Assembly (NCBI GenBank): GCA_003116975.1
Contig: BGKB01000003.1
Coordinates: 124,001-188,000, forward strand
Origin: Aurantiochytrium sp. KH105
Lineage: Eukaryota; Sar; Bigyra; Thraustochytrida; Thraustochytriidae
Direction of reading: 5' to 3'
DNA: 64,000 bases
Part shown: piece after piece, positions 1-9,120 of the stretch
How positions within the stretch are numbered: position 1 is the first letter of the stretch
How the letters are laid out: each line of letters begins with the position of its first letter
Program-made: the position numbers and the translations under genes
The notes under the pieces: model-generated
What the model saw: the letters and a program-made list of their open reading frames with translations, nothing else
Told to the model about the DNA's origin: nothing
Databases searched by the model: none

Positions 1-1670
1 CGGCAAACCCAAGCCGCAATTTCTTCTGCGAGGCTCTCAGGGAGCACATCAGCGCGTATGATGATCTTCCCGAGCTTGCTCGAGAACGCTCCATCGGACC
101 TCGGCTCGAGAATCTTCGCGTCCTCGACATCGTCTTTGAGTATGAAGCTTACTACGATCCCATCTCCTGCGTCCTCTTAGCGGAACCTGAAGACTGCGAG
201 AGCGTCTTCACCCTCTTCGGCATCCTCGCAGGCGCCTATGTACACAAGGACACGGTCGAATTTTCGCAAGGGGACGCAGCTGCAGCGAGCGAAAGGCGCA
301 AAGAAGGCCCCGTCGTCTTGCCCGCGTGCATTAGTGTGCCGCTCAAGAAACTGGCTGAACATCTTGGGCGCCAGCCGATTCTCGATTATGCTGGATGTGT
401 TCTTTCCAACTGGACGTTAATCGACGCCGACAAACCCATGACTCCAAGCAATGTCCGTGTACTGCGCACCTTTACCAGAACCGTCTCGGAAGAGTGGTTT
501 TACAAGATCCATGCCGTGATCGAACATTGCGGCGCAGAGGCAATCACATCTTCGGTGGCCATCATTGACACGCTCGACTCTTTGTTCGAAACCAGGGCAG
601 ATGTGGCCTCGTACGATGCACGTATTCCACCCATGGTACTTCGCCTTCGCGCCATCGAAAACGCGCTCAAACAGATGAACATTATGTTGGGCCGCATGCG
701 CGAGCGCTGTCGTGAGGTGGACTTTTTCAATATTGTTCGGCCCTGGCTTAGTGCCTGGCCGGAGCCAGGCGTCGTCTACAGCACCAGAGACTCGAGCGAT
801 CTCGAGCCTGAAAAGTATACGGGTGGGTCCGGCGCGCAGAGTTCAATCATGCCGTGCATCGATGCACTTTTTGGCGTTGGTCATGGCGCAAAGCAAGTTG
901 CGCAGCAGCAAAGTCGGGTAGAGGGTGCTCGTGTCGCGATCAAGCAGACCGAAACCGTAGCAAAACACGCCGCGGATCGCGAAATGTTTCTTGCTGCGCT
1001 AAAGCGTTACCGGAAATACATGCCACCGCCGCACCGCCGGCTTATTGAGCGTCTCGAAAACTCGAAAAATCTTCGAGATCTCATCTGCGAAATGGAAGTC
1101 CTTGAACGCGAAATTTTAAAGCAATCGCGCGATCGAAACCTGCCCGTGGCCGTGCACGAGCCAGTTTTGCGAGACGCAATTCATCTTGGCCAGAATATTG
1201 TGCACTTGAAGGAGGCATACAACGGCGCAATGAACGAGATTATCAAGTTTCGTCAAAAGCATGTCGGCATCACCGTCTCATACATTACAAGTCAGGCCAA
1301 GATCCGTGCCGACAGTCTTCAAGCCTCCGGTAGTGCGTCGACCGGACAGGAGCTCTTGAAAAAGTCTTCCAAAGGAACGGGCGGGAGCAACTTCAAGTAT
1401 CATCTGACACAACACATTCGTGACAGTCGAAGTTGCCTCTACGAGTTGCCCGAGAATCTCAGCCCGGCTCCTCGGCCGCCCGAGTCTCACGTCATGCCGA
1501 GTCTTGGCTCACGATTGCCGATATCTAGTCCATTTGCTCGAGCTCCTCGCCAAGTCTCCATGTCTCCTTTGACCTCACCATCTGCTTTGAATCGAACTGC
1601 CCTTGATCGATCGCGATTATCTGCAAAACTGCCCGCAGCTCCCAGCTCTCCCCCAGATCCCGAACCTTGA
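1..1670 (+). CDS. IDO: Indoleamine 2,3-dioxygenase, 5' end missing
   Basis: The reading frame is already open at base 3 and runs 555 codons to TGA, so the N-terminus lies outside the window. Family: heme dioxygenase opening the indole ring of tryptophan to N-formylkynurenine, first step of the kynurenine/NAD route. Seen: a block ILDYAGCVLSNW (about residue 120), a Gly-rich GGSGAQSS stretch (about 270), RYRKYMPPPHR (about 335), and FRQKHVGITVSYI in which His420 (visible numbering) matches the proximal heme ligand; a late KGTGGSNF block follows. Compared with animal IDO (about 400 residues) it has an insertion of roughly 30 residues after the GHG motif (about 885-985) and a Pro/Ser-rich tail of about 90 residues after the catalytic domain. 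No intron is needed in the visible part. Confident family call; cellular location unknown. Confidence 0.9.
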   Translation, partial: ANPSRNFFCEALREHISAYDDLPELARERSIGPRLENLRVLDIVFEYEAYYDPISCVLLAEPEDCESVFTLFGILAGAYVHKDTVEFSQGDAAAASERRKEGPVVLPACISVPLKKLAEHLGRQPILDYAGCVLSNWTLIDADKPMTPSNVRVLRTFTRTVSEEWFYKIHAVIEHCGAEAITSSVAIIDTLDSLFETRADVASYDARIPPMVLRLRAIENALKQMNIMLGRMRERCREVDFFNIVRPWLSAWPEPGVVYSTRDSSDLEPEKYTGGSGAQSSIMPCIDALFGVGHGAKQVAQQQSRVEGARVAIKQTETVAKHAADREMFLAALKRYRKYMPPPHRRLIERLENSKNLRDLICEMEVLEREILKQSRDRNLPVAVHEPVLRDAIHLGQNIVHLKEAYNGAMNEIIKFRQKHVGITVSYITSQAKIRADSLQASGSASTGQELLKKSSKGTGGSNFKYHLTQHIRDSRSCLYELPENLSPAPRPPESHVMPSLGSRLPISSPFARAPRQVSMSPLTSPSALNRTALDRSRLSAKLPAAPSSPPDPEP

Positions 1671-2692
1671 TCTCCTTTTCCGGCTGCTGCTTCTCCTCAT
1701 TCTTCATCTGCACCAAGTAGCGAGGAATTCCCCATTAGCCCAAGGTTTGGGTATGCCAAGCTCCTCCTCATAGGCACCGAATACGAGCTCTAGGCCTACC
1801 TTGCATTTCTCCCGACCCTTCCAGAACTCGTTAAATTGACATTTTCGTACTTTACTGCCAGAGATACAAAGAAATCGCATCAGTGGAACTAGGCATCTTT
1901 AGCTTTTACGCATGTGCAAGCGTGAAACGTTGTGGTTGAATGCAAGTAAGAAATTCGTGAGGATGTTTATCTTTCAAAGTATCCATTTGGAGTTGTAGTA
2001 GACGCCAAAGAACGACTTCTGTGTATGCAAGAAAACGAAACGGTGCACAACACTCAAATGACATACCTTTCATGTTGATGACAGCAAGTAATCTTCTGTA
2101 GCCTGCTGCATCTTTCCTTGCGCCTGCACTTCTGCAACTGCCATTGCGATGTGTGAAGCGTTCCCAAAGGTTGGTCCCGCGCGTACAAATCAAGGTTCAT
2201 GTATGAATGAGAACGAACGAGCATTGCTCGTGTGATGAAGAATGGCGATCATTCATTTGGCTTTGAAGGAGGCCTCTCCGCCAAAGGAAGACAGACCTTA
2301 GCAAGAATCGTGAATCGACATGAGTGAACGAATGATGTGTACTATTCTGAGGTTGACAGCGATGCGTCTTTGTTCGTGAGACGCGGGTGAGCCTATCCGC
2401 CCCACGCACACCCGTTCTCCAAGGTAGCCATCCATCCATCCATCCATCGTGGGAACCATGAAGAGTCGCTGGATCGAAGAGAAAGGTGACCTGCTAACCG
2501 TGTCTATCTTGCCTTGACAAAACCAAAAGCCGACCGCGCTGCACCGTCTGCGGGCGGTGCGTGCGTCGTGGGCCGGTGGTGGCGGCGGCGGCGGGGACAG
2601 CGGGAGCAGCGGCTACGAGCGGCGCGTAGACTGGCGCGATTCGACGAGCACGGACGCGCAAAACTGCGCCCGGCACGTCGGGAGGCGAGACG
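1671..2692. other. Intergenic, no gene recognised
   Basis: Lower GC than the flanking genes. Holds the 3' flank of the dioxygenase gene and the upstream region of the sulfotransferase. A (CATC)n microsatellite lies at 2428-2448. Short ORFs on both strands show no recognisable motif. Confidence 0.6.
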
Positions 2693-4693
2693 ATGCGGCG
2701 AGCTTTGCCGGCAGCTCGTGCTGCCGAGTCCTCGGAGCCCTCAACGGCGAGCCCATGGGCGCATACTGAGCTCAACGCCTCGCACGAGGGACCCGCACGG
2801 AAAAGGGTCTGGCAGCAAGCGCTCATGCGCGCCATGGTGGTCGTGATGGTACTTGCGATGATCATGTCCGTCGCGTACACTATGTCAGATGTCCTTGCAT
2901 CACAAGACGTGGGCGTCCTCGAGCAGGACGCATCCGAGCTGGAAAATATAGCAAACCAGATGAAAGCAGCCGTGACAATGCCGGCGGGAGTCTCTCCATT
3001 GTCAGAGTCAGTGAGCGAGACTCCTCGACCCCATCTCGAGCATAAGAAGATTGACGTGGTGCAGCAACGGCCGCGAGGACCACGAGAATTTCGCATGCGC
3101 CACTCGTATCTCGAATCTTTATCACGCGCCTACAAGGCAAGCGGCTGCCAGGCGCGGCCTGTCAAGGGTATCTTACGACCAGACTATAATCAGGTGTGCT
3201 GCTTCATCACCGAGGGGCAACAGAAAGTCTCAACATGCCTACCCTCCTTGGTAGTGATGGGTGCGCAAAAGGGTGGCACCACGGCTTTGCACTCCTATTT
3301 AATGTTGCATCCCCAGCTGAACCCTCCACGCAAGAAGGAGTTGCACATTTTCGATATCGACCGAAACTTTAATTCGTGGCCCAATCAACTCAAGGTGGCC
3401 TTCCGCGTCCCAAAGCAGCCCATCTTGAAGAAGCAGCACGAGTCGATCAGCTTCGAGTCTACACCGTCTTACATTGCGTCGACCCTTGCGTGCGAACGCA
3501 TGTCCACGTTTTTGTCCCCTTGGACTGTGTACGTTCTCATATTGCGCGACCCAGTGAAGCGACTCTGGTCAGAGTATAACATGAAGGCAAGGCGTATCCA
3601 GAACCAAGACACGACTCTTCAATCACTTTTCGACCACGCCGACGACTTGGCAGTATGCTGGACGCCGACCGAAGATGATGATGACGCGGCATATGAAGCA
3701 AAGTCTAAGGACCGCAGCGGTGATAACGTGCCTCCAGCCGAGAAAATGCGTCGCGAGCAATGCCAAGAAGCACTTGACAAGCATCTGGATGGCAGTCGCG
3801 TCAAGGCTTCGCAGGTGTCTCGGCGAATGGTGAACCTCAAATTTGCGATGGATTTCAAGCGAAAGTGCGTGGATATGGCCAAGCTGGGCGCCAGCATTGA
3901 AGAATCCCGCGAGTGCGCGCGCAAACTTGGCGTTCTTCGCGAAACTCTACCCGATATTCGCCAAGACATCATCCAGGAGACCAAGTCCCTGCAACCTTGC
4001 GTGGACATGGCGGCAGGGAAACAGTTTTCCGAGGCCAAGGTTCCCGTATCTGCCTTACCGTGGACAGCGAGAGAGCAGGAATGCCAAGGTAAGCTCAAAA
4101 CGCGCATCTGTCCCCAGTGTGTCCGTGAGGCAGACTCGGAAGGCTGTGTCGCAAAGTGCTTCTCGGCGAGTAATGGAACGGCCCAGGAATTGGCAATCCA
4201 GATGGGTTGCACGCCGCCAGACGTAGGACCATATCCCTCTCACAAACTTCGTTCTCCTTCTGCCTGCAGTGGTGATCTCTGCACATGCTACCCGAAGTCA
4301 GTAAACATGGCGGATATTTCCAAAAACTTTTTATGGCGTGGTCTCTACTATCCACAGATCCAGCAGTGCCTCCGTTACATTCCGCGGTCGCAGCTGCTTA
4401 TTGTCGACAATGACGATCTACGGCGCGATCCAGCTAGCGTCTTGGGAAAGATCACCAATGAGCTTGGTCTTCGTGATGCACCGTACGGAGGTCCTGGCTT
4501 CACCTATGCAGATGCTTCGAATGAATTCAGCCGCAAGTATCCGGAGTTTGCTTCGACGACGGGCTGGTCAGAGGACGGAAGCTCGTCAGTGCCCATGCCA
4601 GAGGACATCGAGCTCATGCTTCGTTCCTTTTATGCGACTCCGAACAAGATGCTTTTTGACCTCATTGGCAAGAAGTTCGATCACTGGTTATGA
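2693..4693 (+). CDS. Type II membrane sulfotransferase (Sulfotransfer_1 / heparan-sulfate type) with Cys-rich insert
   Basis: A 666-codon ORF from ATG 2693. Family role: transfers sulfate from PAPS to a glycan, normally in the Golgi lumen. Seen: a short N-terminal tail, one hydrophobic segment at about residues 45-64 (signal anchor), then the 5'-phosphosulfate loop GAQKGGTTAL at about 190-199 with the catalytic Lys. The 3'-phosphate site LRDPVKRLWSEYN lies at about 284-296. A Lys/Glu-rich linker plus a Cys-rich stretch (about 460-550, many CxxC-like pairs) separates this from the C-terminal part of the fold (NFLWRGLYYPQIQQ and onward), so the catalytic domain is split by roughly 240 residues of insert. 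A later ATG at 2825 would start just before the membrane segment and is an alternative. Substrate cannot be told; a sulfated wall polysaccharide is a plausible inference. Confidence 0.85.
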   Translation: MRRALPAARAAESSEPSTASPWAHTELNASHEGPARKRVWQQALMRAMVVVMVLAMIMSVAYTMSDVLASQDVGVLEQDASELENIANQMKAAVTMPAGVSPLSESVSETPRPHLEHKKIDVVQQRPRGPREFRMRHSYLESLSRAYKASGCQARPVKGILRPDYNQVCCFITEGQQKVSTCLPSLVVMGAQKGGTTALHSYLMLHPQLNPPRKKELHIFDIDRNFNSWPNQLKVAFRVPKQPILKKQHESISFESTPSYIASTLACERMSTFLSPWTVYVLILRDPVKRLWSEYNMKARRIQNQDTTLQSLFDHADDLAVCWTPTEDDDDAAYEAKSKDRSGDNVPPAEKMRREQCQEALDKHLDGSRVKASQVSRRMVNLKFAMDFKRKCVDMAKLGASIEESRECARKLGVLRETLPDIRQDIIQETKSLQPCVDMAAGKQFSEAKVPVSALPWTAREQECQGKLKTRICPQCVREADSEGCVAKCFSASNGTAQELAIQMGCTPPDVGPYPSHKLRSPSACSGDLCTCYPKSVNMADISKNFLWRGLYYPQIQQCLRYIPRSQLLIVDNDDLRRDPASVLGKITNELGLRDAPYGGPGFTYADASNEFSRKYPEFASTTGWSEDGSSSVPMPEDIELMLRSFYATPNKMLFDLIGKKFDHWL

Positions 4694-5231
4694 CGTCTGT
4701 CTGCACTATTTGCACTGTCTGGAAGCTTGGCCGCAAAATGCGTTAATATTCGCCTTCCTTGCAGGCATCAATCATTCATCCAAGTTCAAGATGTGTTTGC
4801 ATACCCGCCTAATTCACGTCTTTGGCACAAAGGACATTTCATTGACTACATGGGGTGCGAGAACTTTGTGCGGCAAATGTGATTGTCCAAGCAATTTTCG
4901 AACAGTCAAGAAATTTACGATCGTCCAAAAAGTACCTGTACGATGATTCACTGTCAACGTTCAGCGCACGGTCGAGCGTCTGCGAAACTAATTTTGCGAG
5001 AAGAGCAATCATTCAAGGAACTCTGCATCACCTAGCTAGTACTATCCACAAATTCATTCAAGGAGTGCAGGTGCAAATGTACTGAATAGTTTGAGTTGTT
5101 ATTGTGAAGCTGTGCGTTGCAAGTGTGTTGAACTGAATTTGCATTCCAACCCGGAAAAAGTTGCGCCGAATGATCTGGGATGAGGATCTTGATGCAAGTC
5201 ATCCTTTTGGTTGCTGCATTTACTTTTTGAT
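4694..5231. other. Intergenic, no gene recognised
   Basis: AT-richer 3' flank of the sulfotransferase gene. No ORF with recognisable features. Confidence 0.5.
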
Positions 5232-5402
5232 TTACTTGGGAACGTAGTGAGGCAGCACGTCGACGGCTTCCAGTCTCTGACGAAAGTCTCTCCTGATGTG
5301 TTCAACGTGACTCGCGGCGCCCTTGGTGTGCTCCCCTGCACGAATGAGCTTGTACGAGTTCATTGTGCACGTGGCGCATCTCACCGCGCCGTGCCGCGGC
5401 AT
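5232..5402 (-). CDS. Possible small protein related to the 27-33 kb microprotein family
   Basis: ORF of 56 codons from ATG at 5402; an in-frame ATG at 5363 would give 43 and one at 5528 would give 98. The protein contains SYKLIRAGEHTKG, then HIRRDFRQRLEAVDVLP, and stops shortly after HYVPK. Order and spacing match the small ORFs at 26.9, 28.3, 29.8, 31.2 and 32.7 kb: (H/Y/K)-(K/R)-L-(V/I)-R, 25-30 residues, then V-L-P-x-(Y/F). It is the most diverged member. The Y-K-L-I-R-A-G start and the basic HVEHIRRDF helix also recall LYR-motif mitochondrial proteins, a weaker alternative. The surrounding DNA lacks the AAGCAAG-rich leader seen at the other copies. Function unknown; coding status unproven. 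Confidence 0.4.
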   Translation of the reverse strand: MPRHGAVRCATCTMNSYKLIRAGEHTKGAASHVEHIRRDFRQRLEAVDVLPHYVPK

Positions 5403-6693
5403 CCTCGAGTTGACCCGATCTCGGCGAGTGCGTCGCTGGCGCCAGCCAAAGCAACTGACGAAGCAGCTTTCTCTCTCTCTCTCTGCGATCGATTCTGCTT
5501 TTGCCTGCCGCTCACCGGCCAGAGTCATCAACGGGGCAAGCGACCAAAATCTTGTCTTCGTCGTGTGCGGGGCGCGATGCCCCTCCCTCCATCTTATTCA
5601 ATACACTCACATCAAAAGCACCACCAGCCTCTCTGTCGACAGAAATGTCCCCGCGGCCGCAACCAGGCTACGAGACGCGAAATCCATAGAGTTTAATTTG
5701 GTTGCACGGGGCGCCAGGGCAAGCAAGGCGACTAGGCAGTTCCAAGGCTGTCTGAGGTTAGGTGGTATTTTCTTTGCTCCACAGAGCCTGGACCTGACCC
5801 CGTTCAACGGCTCGCTACCAGCTTGCTAGCTCGCCAGGTCCCCCCACCCCCCCCCACACACAGCCTAGGCCAGCTTTGGCGGCGGGCACTCTGCACTGCA
5901 CTGCAAAGACGAGAAAACATCCCGCCGTCGCCACCCCCCCCCCCCCCCCCCTTGCCATGCGTGCGTGCAAACTTGTAAAAAACGAACAATTTTGGCTCTG
6001 TAATGCTAGGCACCCGGCGAAGCTAGCCAGCTAAGCTAGCCAGCTTGTTGGCGGGCCGCCTTAGCAAGTTGATGTGAACATTGTTCAACTTCCGTACAGC
6101 CGTCCCGGACGTCTCGAAAACAGTTTCTCGGTTTTTGTAGCAGGCATTAAGCTTACGCATCAAGCTTTCGCATTTCGCCATTCATGGTAGGCGTCGAGAT
6201 CTGCAGGCCATGCAGCTGACTGCGACCAGCCAGACATTTCCTCCCACGCGTGAATCCATTCCATCGTTCGCTGTCGCAAGACGGAAAGGGTGGCAGTTGG
6301 TAAAAGTTGTGACTTGCATGGTAAAAAATCCGACACCAAAATGCGCACCCCTCCTAACTCTCTAGCACAAACGTGGGCCTCTGTTGATGGCTCATGGATT
6401 CCGCGCAAGACTGGCGTTTCGACGAGTGGCCGTCCGGGACGTCGAGAGGCGCGGATGTAACAAGTATGTCGCCAGAAACCACGACACGATGACCCAGCAG
6501 CCTTTTCCTCCCATCCACATGGCCGTGGGCGCTCTCCACAGAGAGGGGAAAAAATTAAAAGTCATCCAATCCATCATGGGTGATGATGGTTCTGCACTTT
6601 ACCAGACCTTGTCCAACCAGCCAAGGTGTCATTTTCATTATGAGTGACCTGGCTACTGGCTACTGCCATGGTCAATGAGAATAGAAATCTACA
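5403..6693. other. Intergenic with homopolymer and GCTAGC repeats
   Basis: Holds a CT-repeat at about 5468-5484, C-rich runs at about 5840-5856, an 18-base C run at 5934-5951, and a near-perfect tandem dimer of AAGCTAGCCAGCT at 6020-6047 that resembles the array at 31430-31533. No convincing gene. Confidence 0.6.
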
Positions 6694-7015
6694 TGTCAAG
6701 CAACAAGAGCAAGAGATAGGTTGTGGAGACACGAACAACTCGATGACGCATTGTATCAACAAAACGAAGAGGAGCACGGACGGGTTCGGGGTTCCGACGC
6801 TTGCGACTCCATTTTGAGTGGCTCACCAGCGCAAAAGCCAGTAAGTCACTGAAAATGGGGATTTGCGTGTCAAGCAACGAGAGCAAGAGATTGATTGGGG
6901 AAAACAAACAAACATATGACACGGACAAATCAATGACGCTTTGTATCAACAAGCCGAAGAGGGGCACGGACGGGTTCGGACGCTTGCGACTCCATTTTGA
7001 GAGGTTCACCAGCTC
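6694..7015 (+). repeat. Two-copy imperfect tandem repeat, period about 174-183 bp
   Basis: Blocks TGTCAAGCAAC (6694 and 6868), TTGTATCAACAA, GCACGGACGGGTTCGG and GCGACTCCATTTTGAG recur in the same order, with small indels between copies. No reading frame is shared convincingly. Probably a local duplication of noncoding DNA lying just 3' of the CYP51 gene. Confidence 0.75.
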
Positions 7016-7218
7016 CTTGCATGCAGCATGCGTCCCATCCGATGTTTTTTCGTTTTGTTTTTGGTTGTGTTTTTTATTCCTGTCCGTGCAGCCGTAGTCC
7101 AGTGAAGAATAGCTCGGCGCTCGGTCGTCTGTCTCACTCATCCTCTGGTCTATTTCAATGCAAAAAGAAACGTTGAAACGCAGCGCCACTGTCAAGTAGG
7201 TTGGTCAACACACGACGC

Positions 7219-9120
7219 CTACTTCTTGACATTGCCAATGTGGTAGCGCTCGAGGAGCGTGGGCACCGTGGAGGGATGCTGGGGTCCGGCAACGGCTTCG
7301 GTTGCGTCCCGTCCGCCAAAGTTGATGATGGCGTTGTCGCCACCCTGGTGAAGATCGAGGTACGTAGTGACATCAAAAACGCGGTCCTTGACAATGATCC
7401 AGAGATCCTCCTTGGTGTTGTGCTTGGCAATCTCCTCGAGAGTGAACTCTGCCTTGGACTCCTCGGCAGCGTTGGAGGGCTCATCGATCTTGGAGTCCGT
7501 GGCGGCAGCCTTGGGCGCCTTGGGGACCTTGGGCTCAACCTTGCGCGAGGCCGAAAGGGGAGTCTCGCGACGCTTGAAGCGCACCATGTTGGGACCCTTG
7601 GGCGGCACGACCATGGCCTCGTAGTCGGCCTCGGGAAAAGGCGTGACGAGATCGAGCTCATAGGTGGACAGAATGACCGTGAGGATGGTGCGGACCTGCA
7701 TGAAGGCAAAGCTCTCGCCCATGCAGGTGTGCAGACCTGCGCCGAAGCCGATAAAGCTGTACGGCTTGAGCTTGGCAATGTTAAAGTCGTCCCAGCGAGA
7801 AGGGTCGAACTCATCGGGGTTCTCAAAGACCTCGGGCAAGCGCTGCGCAATAGCGTTCGAGACCATGGCGCGGTGGCCGGCGGGGATGTAGGTACCGTCC
7901 GGCATGGTGATGGGCTTCATGACCTCGCGCATGAGCATGATGAGAGGTGGGTGCAGGCGGATGGCCTCCTTGACAACCTTGTAGAGCTCGACCTCCTCCT
8001 TGACGACGTCGTGCGGGACGTCTCCGCTGGCAAAGAGACCAGGCTTCTCCTCCAGCGAAGCGATCTCGTCGAGGATCTTCTCAAAGACCTTGGAGCCCTT
8101 GTTGCGCTTGTCCTCGAGCAGAAAGAGGAGCGACCACGTGCTGACGATGGACGAGGTGTGCTGGCCGGCAAAGAGGGCGGCAAGAATCATGCCGGCGATC
8201 TCATCGTCGGTGAACTTGGTGCCATCAGAGTAAGTGAACTCCATGAGTGTCTTGATCATATCGGAGCGCTTCTCGGCGGCCTCCGGGTCAGCGCGACGGC
8301 GCTCGAGAATGCGCGAGAAGAGAGCGGAGATCTCGATGCGGGCATGGTCGCGGGACTTGTGGGCGGCGGTGGGGGCGTTGGGGAAGAAGACGGAGATGGG
8401 CGTGAGGCCGTTGTCCAGGTGGGCATACAGGGTGGACATTTCCTGGAACATCTCGCCGCGGATCTCGGGGCCCAAAAGGGTGGCACTGGCGGTGTTGATG
8501 ATGAGCTCCGCAAAAGCCTTGTGCAGGTCGACGGTGCCGCTGTCGCCCCAGCGCGAGTCCAGGTAGCTCTTGACCTCGGCGGCGATCATGGGCGGGTAGG
8601 TCTTGATCACCGAGGGACGCAGCGAGCGTCCGAGGGCGCGCATCTGCTGGCGGCGCTTCTTGAGCGGGGAGTCGTACACGACGCCCTTGCCGAAGATGGG
8701 CTTCATGAAGCGGTACGGGCGGGCCTGGTCCATCTCCTCGTCGGTGGCCTCAAAGAAGACCTTGTGGGCATCGGCGCCGATGAGAAAGGTGCACTTTTCG
8801 GCCACCATGTCGATGGTGAAGATGTTGCCGCACTCCTTGTAGCCCTGGCGCACGAATCCGAGCGGGTCGGAGGCGAAGCCGATAAAGTTGCCGACCACGG
8901 GGATGTTGGAGCGGAACTCGGGCGGGAGCTTGTAGCCGGCGGGGGCCTTGTCCTTTTTGGCCATGCGGTACACGAAGATGAAGGCCACGAGGGCCACGAC
9001 GAGGGCCGCCACCACGGTCCCGATCCACCCGCCCACGGTCCACGCGAATCCGAGCGCGCCGGACGACTGCAGGGCGTTGGCCACATCGCCCGTGGCGCTC
9101 GCCGCGCATACCGTCACCAT
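7219..9120 (-). CDS. CYP51: CYP51 sterol 14-alpha-demethylase fused to a C-terminal cytochrome b5 domain
   Basis: 633 codons. Family: P450 that removes the 14-alpha methyl of lanosterol/obtusifoliol in sterol synthesis at the ER. Seen: N-terminal membrane anchor at about residues 28-52, the CYP51 signature FGKGVVYD (about 143), the I-helix motif AGQHTSS, the ExxR helix KEAIR, and the heme loop FGAGLHTCMGE with thiolate Cys466. After a Pro/Lys/Ala linker (about 530-560) comes a cytochrome b5 module with axial ligands His591 (in HQGG) and His615 (PQHP), 24 residues apart as in microsomal b5. The fusion would place an electron donor on the same chain. CYP51s are usually about 500 residues without b5, so this architecture is notable. 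The ATG context ACGATGG recurs at other genes here. Divergent from the ankyrin gene. Confidence 0.93.
   Translation of the reverse strand: MVTVCAASATGDVANALQSSGALGFAWTVGGWIGTVVAALVVALVAFIFVYRMAKKDKAPAGYKLPPEFRSNIPVVGNFIGFASDPLGFVRQGYKECGNIFTIDMVAEKCTFLIGADAHKVFFEATDEEMDQARPYRFMKPIFGKGVVYDSPLKKRRQQMRALGRSLRPSVIKTYPPMIAAEVKSYLDSRWGDSGTVDLHKAFAELIINTASATLLGPEIRGEMFQEMSTLYAHLDNGLTPISVFFPNAPTAAHKSRDHARIEISALFSRILERRRADPEAAEKRSDMIKTLMEFTYSDGTKFTDDEIAGMILAALFAGQHTSSIVSTWSLLFLLEDKRNKGSKVFEKILDEIASLEEKPGLFASGDVPHDVVKEEVELYKVVKEAIRLHPPLIMLMREVMKPITMPDGTYIPAGHRAMVSNAIAQRLPEVFENPDEFDPSRWDDFNIAKLKPYSFIGFGAGLHTCMGESFAFMQVRTILTVILSTYELDLVTPFPEADYEAMVVPPKGPNMVRFKRRETPLSASRKVEPKVPKAPKAAATDSKIDEPSNAAEESKAEFTLEEIAKHNTKEDLWIIVKDRVFDVTTYLDLHQGGDNAIINFGGRDATEAVAGPQHPSTVPTLLERYHIGNVKK

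Noticed and set aside
7690..7740. Unusual heme loop in CYP51 (L and T in place of R residues)
   Set aside because: The essential Phe, Gly, Cys and Gly positions are kept, and protist CYP51s vary at these sites, so this is not evidence of inactivity.
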